Assembly (NCBI RefSeq): GCF_000192225.1
Contig: NZ_GL872413.1
Coordinates: 1,381,473-1,445,472, forward strand
From: Capnocytophaga sp. oral taxon 338 str. F0234
GTDB lineage: Bacteria; Bacteroidota; Bacteroidia; Flavobacteriales; Flavobacteriaceae
Direction of reading: 5' to 3'
Length of the DNA: 64,000 nucleotides
Shown: one piece after another, positions 9,190 through 17,642 of the stretch
How the letters are laid out: each line of letters starts with the position of its first letter
Numbering within the stretch: the stretch's first letter is position 1
The notes under the pieces: generated by a model
Told to the model about the DNA's origin: nothing
Databases searched by the model: none
Seen by the model: the letters and a program-made list of their open reading frames with translations, nothing else
Translations under genes and position numbers: made by a program

Positions 9190-10017
9190 ATGCCTTATAA
9201 AATTTTGTTCTCCGATATAGATGGTACACTCCTTGATGCACAACGTTCTCTCTCGGCAAGGACGATTAAAGTAATTTCCCAGCTTAAGGAACGTCTGCTC
9301 ATTATATTTGTATCCTCGCGCATGCCTATACAAATGTACTATCTGCAGGAGAAAGCAGGGCTTCTCGGAATGCCACTAATCGCATACAATGGTGCTTTAG
9401 TACTAGGTAGGGAAAGGGAAGTGCTTCACTCTGTGGAGATTTCTCTGCCCCTCTGTGAGCAAATTGTAGCTCTAAATAGAGAGTGTACCTTAGGTAAGTT
9501 ACATATTAGCTTCTATAATTTTGACAAATGGTACGTCCCTCAAAGAGATATTTGGGCAGTATACGAAGAGCGTAACACTTGTACGACTCCTTCGGTAGAG
9601 ACCAATGAAAGGGTACTTTCTCTTTGGAGACCTCAAAATAAAGGAGCTCATAAGCTTATGCTTATGGGAGAAGCCCCCTTGGTAGAGGTAATGTGGCAGG
9701 CTTTGCAGAGCCAGATGGGCGAACAACTTCAACTCTATAAAGCAAAAAGCACTTGTATAGAGGTTACCTTAAAAAATGTTTCCAAACTTACCGGAATTAA
9801 GGCTTTTTTATCCCATCAAAAAAATATTTCACTTTCCGATGCTATTGCTTTTGGTGATAACTATAATGATAAGGAAATGCTCGAAGCAGTAGGTTTAGGA
9901 GTCGCTGTAGGCAATGCTCGTGACCAAGTTAAGGCTGTTGCCAAAGCTGTTACAGAACATCATGAGGAAGATGGAGTAGCACAATATTTGGCTCAAATGT
10001 TTGATATAGAATTATAA
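9190..10017 (+). CDS. Cof-type HAD-IIB family phosphatase
   Basis: A 275-residue haloacid dehalogenase-like hydrolase. Motif I is DIDGTLL (nucleophile Asp near residue 9), motif II is the Ser in VSSRM, and motif III/IV is GDNYNDKEML near residue 215. The C2B cap lies between them, as in the Cof subfamily that dephosphorylates sugar phosphates and related small metabolites. The ATG at 9190 is chosen over the adjacent TTG at 9187. It is 17 bases after the alkaline phosphatase gene and 6 bases before dusB, so it is probably in the same transcript. Confidence 0.88.
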   Translation: MPYKILFSDIDGTLLDAQRSLSARTIKVISQLKERLLIIFVSSRMPIQMYYLQEKAGLLGMPLIAYNGALVLGREREVLHSVEISLPLCEQIVALNRECTLGKLHISFYNFDKWYVPQRDIWAVYEERNTCTTPSVETNERVLSLWRPQNKGAHKLMLMGEAPLVEVMWQALQSQMGEQLQLYKAKSTCIEVTLKNVSKLTGIKAFLSHQKNISLSDAIAFGDNYNDKEMLEAVGLGVAVGNARDQVKAVAKAVTEHHEEDGVAQYLAQMFDIEL

Positions 10018-10023
10018 AGAAGA

Positions 10024-11004
10024 ATGGTAAAAATAGGCTCAGTTCCTTTAGGAGATTTTCCTTTACTTCTGGCTCCGATGGAGGATGTTAGCGATCCTCC
10101 TTTTCGCCGATTATGTAAGCTCCATGGCGCCGATATGCTCTATAGTGAGTTCATTTCCTCTGAAGGGCTTATTCGTGATGCTATAAAGAGCCGAAAAAAA
10201 TTAGATATTTTTGAGGATGAACGTCCTGTAGGGATACAGATATTCGGGGGGGATGAGGAGGCTATGTCCCTTTCCGCTCGGATTGTGGAGACTGTTTCTC
10301 CTGATGTGGTAGATATTAATTTTGGTTGTCCCGTAAAGAAAGTGGTTGCCAAGGGAGCGGGAGCTGCTGTGTTGAAGGATATTGACCTTATGGTACGCCT
10401 TGCTAAAGCGGTAGTGAGAAGTACAAACCTACCTGTAACGGTCAAAACACGACTGGGTTGGGATACTGATTCCATCAATATAGAAGAAGTAGCTGAACGG
10501 TTGCAGGACGTAGGTATACAAGCGCTCTCTATCCATGCTCGTACCCGTGTACAGATGTACAAAGGACATTCTGACTGGTCATATATTGCTAAGGTAAAGA
10601 ATAATCCTCGTATACATATTCCTATCTTTGGAAATGGTGATATTGATTCTCCAGAAAAAGCCTTAGTATATAAAAATAAATATGGAGTAGATGGCATTAT
10701 GATAGGTAGGGCTGCTATTGGTTATCCTTGGATATTCCATGAGATAAAGCAATACCTTGCTACAGGGGAAAAAGTAGCCCCTCCAACACTTTCACAGCGT
10801 GCTGATGTAGCTCTTCAACATTTGCTTTGGGCAGTAGAATGGAAAGGAGAACGCTTAGGTATCTTGGAGACACGTAGGCATTATGCCAATTATTTCAAAG
10901 GCATCCCCCACTTTAAGGAATACAAGCAACAACTTGTTACGCTTGATGATCTCTCTGCTCTCAAGAATTTGCTTTTGGAAGTAAAAAATAATGATTTATC
11001 TTGA
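10024..11004 (+). CDS. dusB: tRNA-dihydrouridine synthase
   Basis: A 326-residue flavoenzyme that reduces uridine in the tRNA D-loop using FMN and NADPH. Seen are the TIM-barrel start LLLAPMEDVSDPPFR (14-28), the catalytic Cys102 in INFGCPVKKV, the FMN phosphate-binding GNGDI and the segment GVDGIMIGRAAIG. Length and motifs fit the DusB group that is common in Bacteroidota. It is the last gene of the kinase-phosphatase-HAD-dus run and converges on the macro-domain gene. Confidence 0.93.
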   Translation: MVKIGSVPLGDFPLLLAPMEDVSDPPFRRLCKLHGADMLYSEFISSEGLIRDAIKSRKKLDIFEDERPVGIQIFGGDEEAMSLSARIVETVSPDVVDINFGCPVKKVVAKGAGAAVLKDIDLMVRLAKAVVRSTNLPVTVKTRLGWDTDSINIEEVAERLQDVGIQALSIHARTRVQMYKGHSDWSYIAKVKNNPRIHIPIFGNGDIDSPEKALVYKNKYGVDGIMIGRAAIGYPWIFHEIKQYLATGEKVAPPTLSQRADVALQHLLWAVEWKGERLGILETRRHYANYFKGIPHFKEYKQQLVTLDDLSALKNLLLEVKNNDLS

Positions 11005-11035
11005 ACCTTAACAAGATTCAAAACTTAAAAATTTT

Positions 11036-11497
11036 TCAAATATCGCATACAAACACTTCTATGTCATTCTGTAGGAGTGTTTGTTCAATAATGGGCTCAA
11101 TATTTTCCCAAGATCCACCCGCTAAACCACACCCCATACGAGGCATCTGTATACTGGCTTGCTTTTCTATAGCAAAGGCGGCAACTTTTTGTAGAGCCTC
11201 CTTAACAGCATTGTAACGGATAGGAGGTAATCCCTTTTCTTCATATATTTTATGCTGCCCAATGATATTGGCAACCCATATATTTTCAGTAACTTGTACA
11301 AATTGAACAGCCCCAAGATGAAATCCTTCTCTCTGCTTATACCAATCTTTGTACTGTTTTTCAGGAGTTTTCCACCGTCTGGAAAGGGCTAAGACAAATC
11401 CTTTTCCCCAAGCTCCTATGTCATTGCATATATGAGTGATGATGATCTTTCCCTCTGTTTGTGCGAGTGTAGCATCGGCTTTTAAATAATGTATCAT
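11036..11497 (-). CDS. Macro-domain protein (ADP-ribose-binding, TARG1/Poa1-like)
   Basis: A 153-residue stand-alone macro domain. Visible are the N-terminal ITHICNDIGAWGKGFV (about 20-35) and PRMGCGLAGGSW (about 119-130), the ligand-binding loops of the Poa1/TARG1/ALC1-like branch. Known members bind ADP-ribose and some hydrolyse ADP-ribose-1''-phosphate or remove ADP-ribose from glutamate or DNA. The ATG overlaps the menD stop by 4 bases (ATGA at 11497-11494), so it is translated in coupling with menD. No ADP-ribosyltransferase gene is visible in the window. Confidence 0.88.
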   Translation of the reverse strand: MIHYLKADATLAQTEGKIIITHICNDIGAWGKGFVLALSRRWKTPEKQYKDWYKQREGFHLGAVQFVQVTENIWVANIIGQHKIYEEKGLPPIRYNAVKEALQKVAAFAIEKQASIQMPRMGCGLAGGSWENIEPIIEQTLLQNDIEVFVCDI

Positions 11498-13161
11498 GAT
11501 AAGGCGTTAAAATAATCTTTTAATATAGAGTCATTAAGCTCTCTTGGGGTTAATATTTCCAATAGGGTAGGGGTTTTAGTTTCTTCAGAAAAGAGTTTCT
11601 CTAAAGCAGAGACTACTTCCTCTTTGTTCTTTGCACGAAAATAAGTGAATCCGTACATGGTGCAGAGATGCTTTGCAGTAAGTGAGTGAGTAGTTTCCTG
11701 AAAAGTCTCAAAGAAAGGGGTATTTTTATCAGTGGGTAAAATCCTAAAAATACCTCCACCAGCATTATTTATTATAATGATTTTAAAATTCTTAGGGATA
11801 TAGTTACACCATAAAGCATTACTATTATAGAAGAAACTTAAATCTCCTGTAATAAGTAGGGTGGGTAAGTTGTTCACCACACTAGCTCCTATAGCTGTAG
11901 AAGTACTTCCATCTATCCCGCTCGTACCTCGGTTACAATACACCTGCCAACCAGCTTTAGCATTGAAAAGTTGTGCATAACGAATAGGAGCACTGTTACT
12001 AATCTGAATATGATAAGGGGTAGGAATACGTTCAAATATAGTTCGGTAAGCATCCATATCCGAAAAAGGAATATTCTCTAAGTATTGAGTTCTCTTTTCA
12101 AGAGTTCCCTTATAGAAAGAAAGCCAAATTTTCTTATATGAAGAAGTGATAGAGGGGAGATTATGAGCTACTATCTCAAGAAAAGTATTGATATTTGTCC
12201 TGAAATGATGAGTGAGAACAAAAAAAGTATCGTACCCGATATGCTCATCTATGTAATAATGAGCTTTAGGAGGGTATTTTCGCAGGAATTCTTTTATTTT
12301 CTTAGAAACTACCATTCCTCCAATGGAAATAAGAATATCAGGCTGCAGGAGTTCTTGGAGATTTCTTTTCTCTATAGTTGTAAGAAAAGTATCTATCATA
12401 CCTATAAAGGATGATTCTACAAGATTAGCAGTATGCTCAGTAAGTACTAATAAAGAGGGATCATTTTTAAGAAAATCTATCCATGATTGTGCTATAGCAT
12501 TGGGAGAGAGTACTCCTATGAGTACCATTTTTTTCGGAAAAATCCAATCTTTTATAAATTGAGCAATATACTCTGAACTCAAAGGGATTTTCTGTTCTCT
12601 TATGGCTTCGTTATGAAAAGTTACCGAAGGGGAAGGAATTGTTTTGTATAAAGGTTCCTCAAAAGGAGCATTGATATGTATAGGTAAGGACTTAATAAAG
12701 GCAGTATTAAGAGCTTCATTAAGTAAGTATTCATTATAAGAAAGATCATCTTTTCCCTCTGAGAGATTTGCATTATAGGCAGTGTGCAAGGCAAGTACGT
12801 GTTGCTGATGTATGGTTTGCCCATCACCTATATCTATTTTTGAAGCAGGTCGGTCGGCACTAATAACCACTAAAGGTATATTACTATAGTAGGCTTCACT
12901 CACTGCTGGGTAATAGTTTAATAAGGCGGAACCAGAGGTACACACAACTATTACAGGTTCTTTCAGTTGCTGAGCCAAACCGAGAGCAAAGAAGCCCGCA
13001 CTTCTTTCATCTACAATACTATAAGTGGTGAAAAAGGAGTCACTCGCAAAGCCAATAGTTAGTGGAGCATTACGTGAACCTGGTGAGAGCACAATATGGT
13101 GAATGTTTTTCTCTTCACAAGCAAGGAGTATCTGTTGAGCTAAGGGAATTTCTGGAAACAC
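11494..13161 (-). CDS. menD: 2-succinyl-5-enolpyruvyl-6-hydroxy-3-cyclohexene-1-carboxylate synthase (MenD)
   Basis: A 555-residue thiamine-diphosphate enzyme that joins isochorismate and 2-oxoglutarate in menaquinone synthesis. The N-terminal PYR domain has SPGSRNAPL (about 26-34) and the cofactor-activating Glu in VDERSAGFFALG. The C-terminal domain has CNRGTSGIDG and the ThDP/Mg motif beginning GDLSFFYN and ending NNAGGGIF. The start is GTG at 13161, since no ATG fits the conserved N-terminus. A consensus promoter lies about 98 bases upstream. The stop overlaps the macro-domain gene. No other men genes are in the window. Confidence 0.94.
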   Translation of the reverse strand: MFPEIPLAQQILLACEEKNIHHIVLSPGSRNAPLTIGFASDSFFTTYSIVDERSAGFFALGLAQQLKEPVIVVCTSGSALLNYYPAVSEAYYSNIPLVVISADRPASKIDIGDGQTIHQQHVLALHTAYNANLSEGKDDLSYNEYLLNEALNTAFIKSLPIHINAPFEEPLYKTIPSPSVTFHNEAIREQKIPLSSEYIAQFIKDWIFPKKMVLIGVLSPNAIAQSWIDFLKNDPSLLVLTEHTANLVESSFIGMIDTFLTTIEKRNLQELLQPDILISIGGMVVSKKIKEFLRKYPPKAHYYIDEHIGYDTFFVLTHHFRTNINTFLEIVAHNLPSITSSYKKIWLSFYKGTLEKRTQYLENIPFSDMDAYRTIFERIPTPYHIQISNSAPIRYAQLFNAKAGWQVYCNRGTSGIDGSTSTAIGASVVNNLPTLLITGDLSFFYNSNALWCNYIPKNFKIIIINNAGGGIFRILPTDKNTPFFETFQETTHSLTAKHLCTMYGFTYFRAKNKEEVVSALEKLFSEETKTPTLLEILTPRELNDSILKDYFNALS

Positions 13162-13258
13162 GTTTGTTAATAATTAGTATTTTAAAGATAAATAATTAAT
13201 AGAATGTTATTTATATGACGATGATTTCAATAATTTTGAAGTATTTTATAATACACGG

Positions 13259-13290
13259 CAAAGATACATATTTCTTAAGAAAGAAGCAAA
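13259..13290 (-). promoter_or_regulatory. Consensus promoter of menD
   Basis: On the minus strand TTTG (13287-13290) and TATCTTTG (13259-13266) are 20 bases apart, a full match to the Bacteroidota -33/-7 consensus. The 5' leader to the GTG start is about 95 bases. Confidence 0.75.
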
Positions 13291-13330
13291 AAAATCTTAA
13301 TTCTCATAGAATAGAATTTTTACTTTTTCT

Positions 13331-13361
13331 TTTGAAAATTAAAAATAAATCAGTAATTTTG
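13331..13361 (+). promoter_or_regulatory. Consensus promoter of sucD
   Basis: TTTG (13331-13334) and TAATTTTG (13354-13361) are separated by 19 bases, 21 bases before the sucD ATG. This fixes the start at 13383 and excludes the longer upstream reading. Confidence 0.8.
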
Positions 13362-13382
13362 TCCTCTAAAAAATTCAAACCA

Positions 13383-14258
13383 ATGAGTGTATTAGTAAAT
13401 AAAAATTCAAAAATCCTTGTGCAAGGCTTTACAGGGAGTGAAGGAACTTTCCATGCGGAACAAATGATTCAATATGGAACCAATGTAGTGGGGGGAGTAA
13501 CTCCGAACAAAGGAGGACAAACACACTTAGGAAAGCCTGTTTTCAATTCAGTAAAGGATGCGGTAACAAAAGTAGGAGCAGACACCTCTATCATATTTGT
13601 CCCACCTGCATTTGCTGCTGACGCTATTATGGAAGCCGCTGAAGCAGGAATTAAGGTGATTATTACCATTACTGAAGGAATTCCTGTAGCTGATATGGTT
13701 AAAGTAGCCGCTTATATTAAGGATAAAGATTGTCGCCTTATAGGACCTAACTGTCCTGGAGTCATTACTCCTGAAGAAGCAAAAGTAGGTATTATGCCTG
13801 GATTTGTATTTAAGAAAGGGGAAGTAGGAATTGTTTCCAAATCAGGGACTTTGACTTATGAAGCCGCAGATCAGGTAGTCAGACAAGGATTAGGAATCTC
13901 TACCGCTATAGGAATTGGAGGAGATCCTATTATAGGAACGACTACAAAAGAAGCTATAGAACTCTTCATGAATGATCCAGAGACTGAGATTATAGTGATG
14001 ATAGGTGAAATTGGTGGACAGTTAGAGGTAGAAGCCGCTCGTTGGATTAAGGAAACTGGTAATAGGAAACCCGTAGTTGGCTTTATTGCAGGGGAAACAG
14101 CTCCCAAAGGACGTACTATGGGGCATGCAGGGGCTATTGTAGGTGGTAGTGAAGATACTGCTGAAGCTAAAAAACGTATCATGCGTGAATGTGGTATTCA
14201 TGTGGTAGATTCACCAGCTAAGATTGGTGAAAAAGTAAAAGAAGTCTTTAGAAAATAG
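13383..14258 (+). CDS. sucD: Succinate-CoA ligase (ADP/GDP-forming) subunit alpha
   Basis: A 291-residue alpha subunit of succinyl-CoA synthetase in the TCA cycle. It begins [20 protein letters not shown], with the CoA-binding Rossmann fold, then has SGTLTYEA and GIGGDPIIG (phosphate-binding helix) and the phosphohistidine loop GHAGAIVGG near residue 242. The ATG at 13383 is chosen because the upstream 56 in-frame codons lie over the promoter and match nothing in the family. The beta subunit gene sucC is not adjacent. Confidence 0.96.
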   Translation: MSVLVNKNSKILVQGFTGSEGTFHAEQMIQYGTNVVGGVTPNKGGQTHLGKPVFNSVKDAVTKVGADTSIIFVPPAFAADAIMEAAEAGIKVIITITEGIPVADMVKVAAYIKDKDCRLIGPNCPGVITPEEAKVGIMPGFVFKKGEVGIVSKSGTLTYEAADQVVRQGLGISTAIGIGGDPIIGTTTKEAIELFMNDPETEIIVMIGEIGGQLEVEAARWIKETGNRKPVVGFIAGETAPKGRTMGHAGAIVGGSEDTAEAKKRIMRECGIHVVDSPAKIGEKVKEVFRK

Positions 14259-14291
14259 ACAGTCTTTTTATAAAAGAACTGAATGAGGAAG

Positions 14292-14321
14292 AATAGGTTA
14301 ATTCTTATGAGTTAGCCTATT
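14292..14321. terminator. Stem-loop after sucD, possible weak terminator
   Basis: A 13-bp stem with two G-U pairs (14292-14304 with 14309-14321) and a 4-base loop lies 33 bases after the sucD stop. It has no strong T tract. The rest of the gap to 14485 shows nothing I can assign. Confidence 0.4.
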
Positions 14322-14484
14322 TCTCTGTAGATATAAAATTTCCCTATAATTTATATTATGTAAAATAGAACATAAGAAGAAAGGGGCTCTTATCTGTCTT
14401 TCCATCATACAGATCCTTCCACCTTGTTCCACATGTACCTTCGACGATTTTCAGAGAAATCTCATGAAACTCTACAAGTTTTAA

Positions 14485-14985
14485 TCAAATATTAGTTTTT
14501 ATTCTATGGAAGAAAAAATTTAATTCTCTTGAAAAAAATTCAATAGGATATAGATGTCCCATGTTCTGAATTAAGTGTATATCTATTGTTTGTTCGGGTG
14601 TTTTTTCCTCTGCAGCAATAGAAAGACTTTTCTCATAGGGAATAACATCATCTTGTATTCCTATAATCAGTAGCATATATTGTTTGTAGGCTTTATCCCA
14701 AAAGGGACTAAAGGGTAATTGCGAGCGAAATGATAGAGCGGGGTTAAAGAGTGCGCAGGGTTTATGTAATTTTTGAGCTAAATAGTATCCAATAAGTCCG
14801 CCTGCACTTGATCCTATAATAGCCATAACATCCTTGTAATCATTACATAATTGTGAAAATAGTTGAGGTTCATTTTTATAGTCAAAAACGGGAGCAATAA
14901 CTTGACCATATTTCTGTAACACCTCCCTCCTATCTTCATGTAGGCAACTATCCAATCCATGCAAATATAGGATTTTTTCTGTCAT
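14485..14985 (-). CDS. YqiA/YcfP-type alpha/beta hydrolase
   Basis: A 166-residue single-domain alpha/beta hydrolase. It starts with ILYLHGLDS (oxyanion-hole region), has the nucleophile elbow GSSAGG (Ser near residue 59), an acid candidate in GIQDDVIPYEKS and a C-terminal His in NMGHLYP. Size and order fit the YqiA/UPF0227 family of small esterases. It is on the strand opposite to sucD and convergent with it. No promoter box is clear, so it may be read with an upstream lipoprotein gene. Confidence 0.82.
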   Translation of the reverse strand: MTEKILYLHGLDSCLHEDRREVLQKYGQVIAPVFDYKNEPQLFSQLCNDYKDVMAIIGSSAGGLIGYYLAQKLHKPCALFNPALSFRSQLPFSPFWDKAYKQYMLLIIGIQDDVIPYEKSLSIAAEEKTPEQTIDIHLIQNMGHLYPIEFFSRELNFFFHRIKTNI

Positions 14986-15012
14986 TTATATTGTATTATG
15001 TTTTAAAATTTG

Positions 15013-16062
15013 CTATTTTGAATTAGGCGTAGCTTGGTAATAAGTATATTTTACTTCTGTAAGATATTTTACTTTATTTCCTTGGTAGGTAATTTTCTTA
15101 GTTAAATTTCCTTTTGCATCATATCGATAAATAGTTCTTTCTTGCTCTGAATTATCTTTGTAGACAATGTCCTCTAAATCTTCACCATAAGGAGTATATA
15201 AGTAGAATATACGCTGTTTTTCCAATCCTTGAGGAGTATACTCGGTATAGTTAGTAATGTCTCCTTGTTTGTTATACAAATAAGACTCCATTGAGGTAAT
15301 ACTATCTTTAGTATTGATGTAAGTAATATCCTTTTGTAAATCATTATATGAATAAAGAATACGATCAGGGATATTACTCTTTTTATAATTATAGAAGAGC
15401 TTTTCTATTAGTAAGGAATCTTGTTTATATTTGGAGACTTCCTTATTCTTCAAAAGCCATAATGCCATGTAATAATAGTAAGATTCCTTTTCTATTTCAT
15501 ATCCTTTTGAATTGTATTTGTACACTATTCTATCGGAAAGCTGCCATGATCCTTCGTTATATACATATTCTGTAATATTTGCTATATTTCCGTTTTTATC
15601 ATATTCTGTATCAAACTTATGGATTACATTTAATGAATCTGAGAAGTCATACTTCATTCGTGTAGTTTCATACCCTAAAGTATCATAAACATAGTTAGTG
15701 AGAGTTCTCTTAACTATATTGTTTTTCAAAAATTTATGTATATAGTTCTCAGAAATTTTTCTGTGGTTTTTGTCATAATAGGCAGTAATATATTCTTGTA
15801 AGCTATCATTTTGGTAGAGATTTTCTATTTCATATCCTTGTTCATCATAGGTCAATGAGATCTGATAATCCAGTATCTGTTTTGTTTCTCTTGTAAGAGA
15901 ATCCTCTATAAAAATGTAATTGATAAAGGATTGTGTTTTTATACTCCCTTGCAAATTTTCATTTTTCAAATGAGGGTTAGGTTTTTTAGCCACTGGTTTC
16001 TGTGGTGTGGAGGTACAAGAGAACAAAAATAAAGATATAATAATATAAAATAAAAGTCTCAT
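15013..16062 (-). CDS. Lipoprotein with YD/RHS-like repeats
   Basis: A 349-residue protein with signal and lipobox LFSC (Cys near 16). The body holds about ten tandem units of the form TxYDxxG(x)xxx, for example LTYDEQGYEIENL, TEYDKNGNIANITEY and YRYDAKGNLTKKITY. Such repeats make extended beta structures like those in MORN- and RHS/YD-containing surface proteins. No toxin or enzyme domain follows the repeats. It probably sits in the outer membrane and could act in binding or scaffolding. The ATG at 16062 is used; the preceding codon is TTG. Confidence 0.75.
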   Translation of the reverse strand: MRLLFYIIISLFLFSCTSTPQKPVAKKPNPHLKNENLQGSIKTQSFINYIFIEDSLTRETKQILDYQISLTYDEQGYEIENLYQNDSLQEYITAYYDKNHRKISENYIHKFLKNNIVKRTLTNYVYDTLGYETTRMKYDFSDSLNVIHKFDTEYDKNGNIANITEYVYNEGSWQLSDRIVYKYNSKGYEIEKESYYYYMALWLLKNKEVSKYKQDSLLIEKLFYNYKKSNIPDRILYSYNDLQKDITYINTKDSITSMESYLYNKQGDITNYTEYTPQGLEKQRIFYLYTPYGEDLEDIVYKDNSEQERTIYRYDAKGNLTKKITYQGNKVKYLTEVKYTYYQATPNSK

Positions 16063-16180
16063 CAAATACGAATTTGTCTATTTAGTAGAATAATACTTAA
16101 TTTTAAAAGGAAAAAATAGGGAAAATCTGCAGTGAAAAACAGATTTATATCCTAAAAATATTATTAAATATATAACATTT

Positions 16181-17641
16181 CTAATCAATGTTATCTTCTA
16201 TACTGAACACAGGGTATACCCAAATACTATCCTTTGGAGAAGATAGAAGAAAAAGCATATTTTCTTTCATAAAGTTATTATCAGCGTGAGGTTCTAAGGT
16301 TTCTATAAGATATTTCCTTCCTTTTTGTTCTGTGTTAATAATAATATCTCCTTTTCTTACGGCTATTTTTTGTTTCTTTAGTGTTAATTTGTGTTGGATA
16401 TCTTTATAATTGAGCAAGGAGAGACTATCTTTAGAGATTTTTAAGATGTAAGAATTTACACTTATCAAGGAATCCTTCTCGAATCTATCCATTTCTATGC
16501 TATTGCGTTTGAAATTATCTATAACTTTAGTGAAAAGTTGAGGGATTATATAGGTTTTAGGTATAGATATAGTTTCTTGAGGAATATAGTTTCTCTTATC
16601 AAGAGGATGAATATTCAAGGAATCTTGTATAGGTTGTGAAACGTAGGAGAGTATATATTCTCTTTGTTGCAATATTTCTTTATTATCTAACTGTTGTAAG
16701 TTCTGTATAAGTTCTTTATGAGAGTTAGTAAGTAGAACAATACATTTCAAAGCGTTGTACATTTCCTCTACTCTATTTTTGTAGGGACTCTCTTTTTTAG
16801 TAGCTATATATAATCCTATGGTATTCCAGAGAGATACATATCCTATGGAAGAACTTATACCGGATTGTCTTTCTGTAGGATAAGGTAATAGTTCTCTTGA
16901 TTGAGAAAGGCTATCTATAGGATTTTTGTTTGCTATTCTCAGAGAATCTGATAATTGAGAAAGGAAATTATCTTTCAAATAATACTTTATTTTTCTTAAT
17001 TTTTCAGGGAAAATGGTCTGATAGAAAATCGCATTAGGGAGATCCTTTCCCTGCAGGGAACGTGTATCTATGAAAATGTGAGGATTCAATTGATGAAAAA
17101 TATCTACAAAAGAGCGTGTATTAAGGCTCTTATTTTCTATAAAATCATTAGATAAATCATTATTTATAAAAGTATTGATATGGTTCTTAAAGAGAGATTC
17201 TTTTTCCATTAATCCCAGATAATTCATAATAGGAATAGTAACTACTACGGTATTTTCAGGGATTTCCACCTGTTTTTGTGCCAAATTTCTCATAAGTTGC
17301 ATGGTGGCATCTATACCTTCACTTTCATCTGCATTTACACCATTGGCGATGAGCACAATCATTTTATTCTTCCTTATCCGATTGAGGTCAAAGGTACCAT
17401 CACTGTTGAAAATAACCAAATATAAAGGGATACCACTATCTGTTTCTCCCATTGTTTTCATAGAAATAGATCCATAATTAGTAGCTAATTTCTTGTAAAA
17501 AGCAATGGTTTCTTCATAAGAAGTTGTTCCATTACCATTTGTTAGTTCAAAAGGAGTCAGAAAGTCCTCTTCTGGGGTGAAAAGAGGAGTATTACAAGAA
17601 TAAAATAAAAGTAATATAAATATTATTTTTATGTTCCTCAT
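16181..17641 (-). CDS. M14 carboxypeptidase-like lipoprotein, zinc ligands lost (probable pseudoenzyme)
   Basis: A 486-residue lipoprotein (lipobox FYSC, Cys16) whose overall order matches the Bacteroidota M14 metallopeptidases, including MGETDSGIPLYLVIF (64-78), the segment around residues 99-111 and IPQLFTKVIDNFK near the C-terminus. The zinc motif HxxE reads NADE (Asn103, Glu106), the third zinc ligand His reads Arg (IDTRS, Arg194), and the substrate-binding NRD block reads SND. Codons confirm AAT and CGT at the two His positions. Hydrolysis is therefore unlikely and a binding role is more plausible. It starts 1 base after the YfhO gene stop, so it is the third gene of that operon. Confidence 0.8.
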   Translation of the reverse strand: MRNIKIIFILLLFYSCNTPLFTPEEDFLTPFELTNGNGTTSYEETIAFYKKLATNYGSISMKTMGETDSGIPLYLVIFNSDGTFDLNRIRKNKMIVLIANGVNADESEGIDATMQLMRNLAQKQVEIPENTVVVTIPIMNYLGLMEKESLFKNHINTFINNDLSNDFIENKSLNTRSFVDIFHQLNPHIFIDTRSLQGKDLPNAIFYQTIFPEKLRKIKYYLKDNFLSQLSDSLRIANKNPIDSLSQSRELLPYPTERQSGISSSIGYVSLWNTIGLYIATKKESPYKNRVEEMYNALKCIVLLTNSHKELIQNLQQLDNKEILQQREYILSYVSQPIQDSLNIHPLDKRNYIPQETISIPKTYIIPQLFTKVIDNFKRNSIEMDRFEKDSLISVNSYILKISKDSLSLLNYKDIQHKLTLKKQKIAVRKGDIIINTEQKGRKYLIETLEPHADNNFMKENMLFLLSSPKDSIWVYPVFSIEDNID

Positions 17642-17642
17642 G

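Noticed and set aside
13215-13382. 56-codon N-terminal extension of SucD
   Set aside because: It runs over a full consensus promoter and begins before the conserved SucD N-terminus.
14259-14484. tRNA or small gene in the gap after sucD
   Set aside because: No T-loop consensus or acceptor stem was found, and no open frame of useful length.
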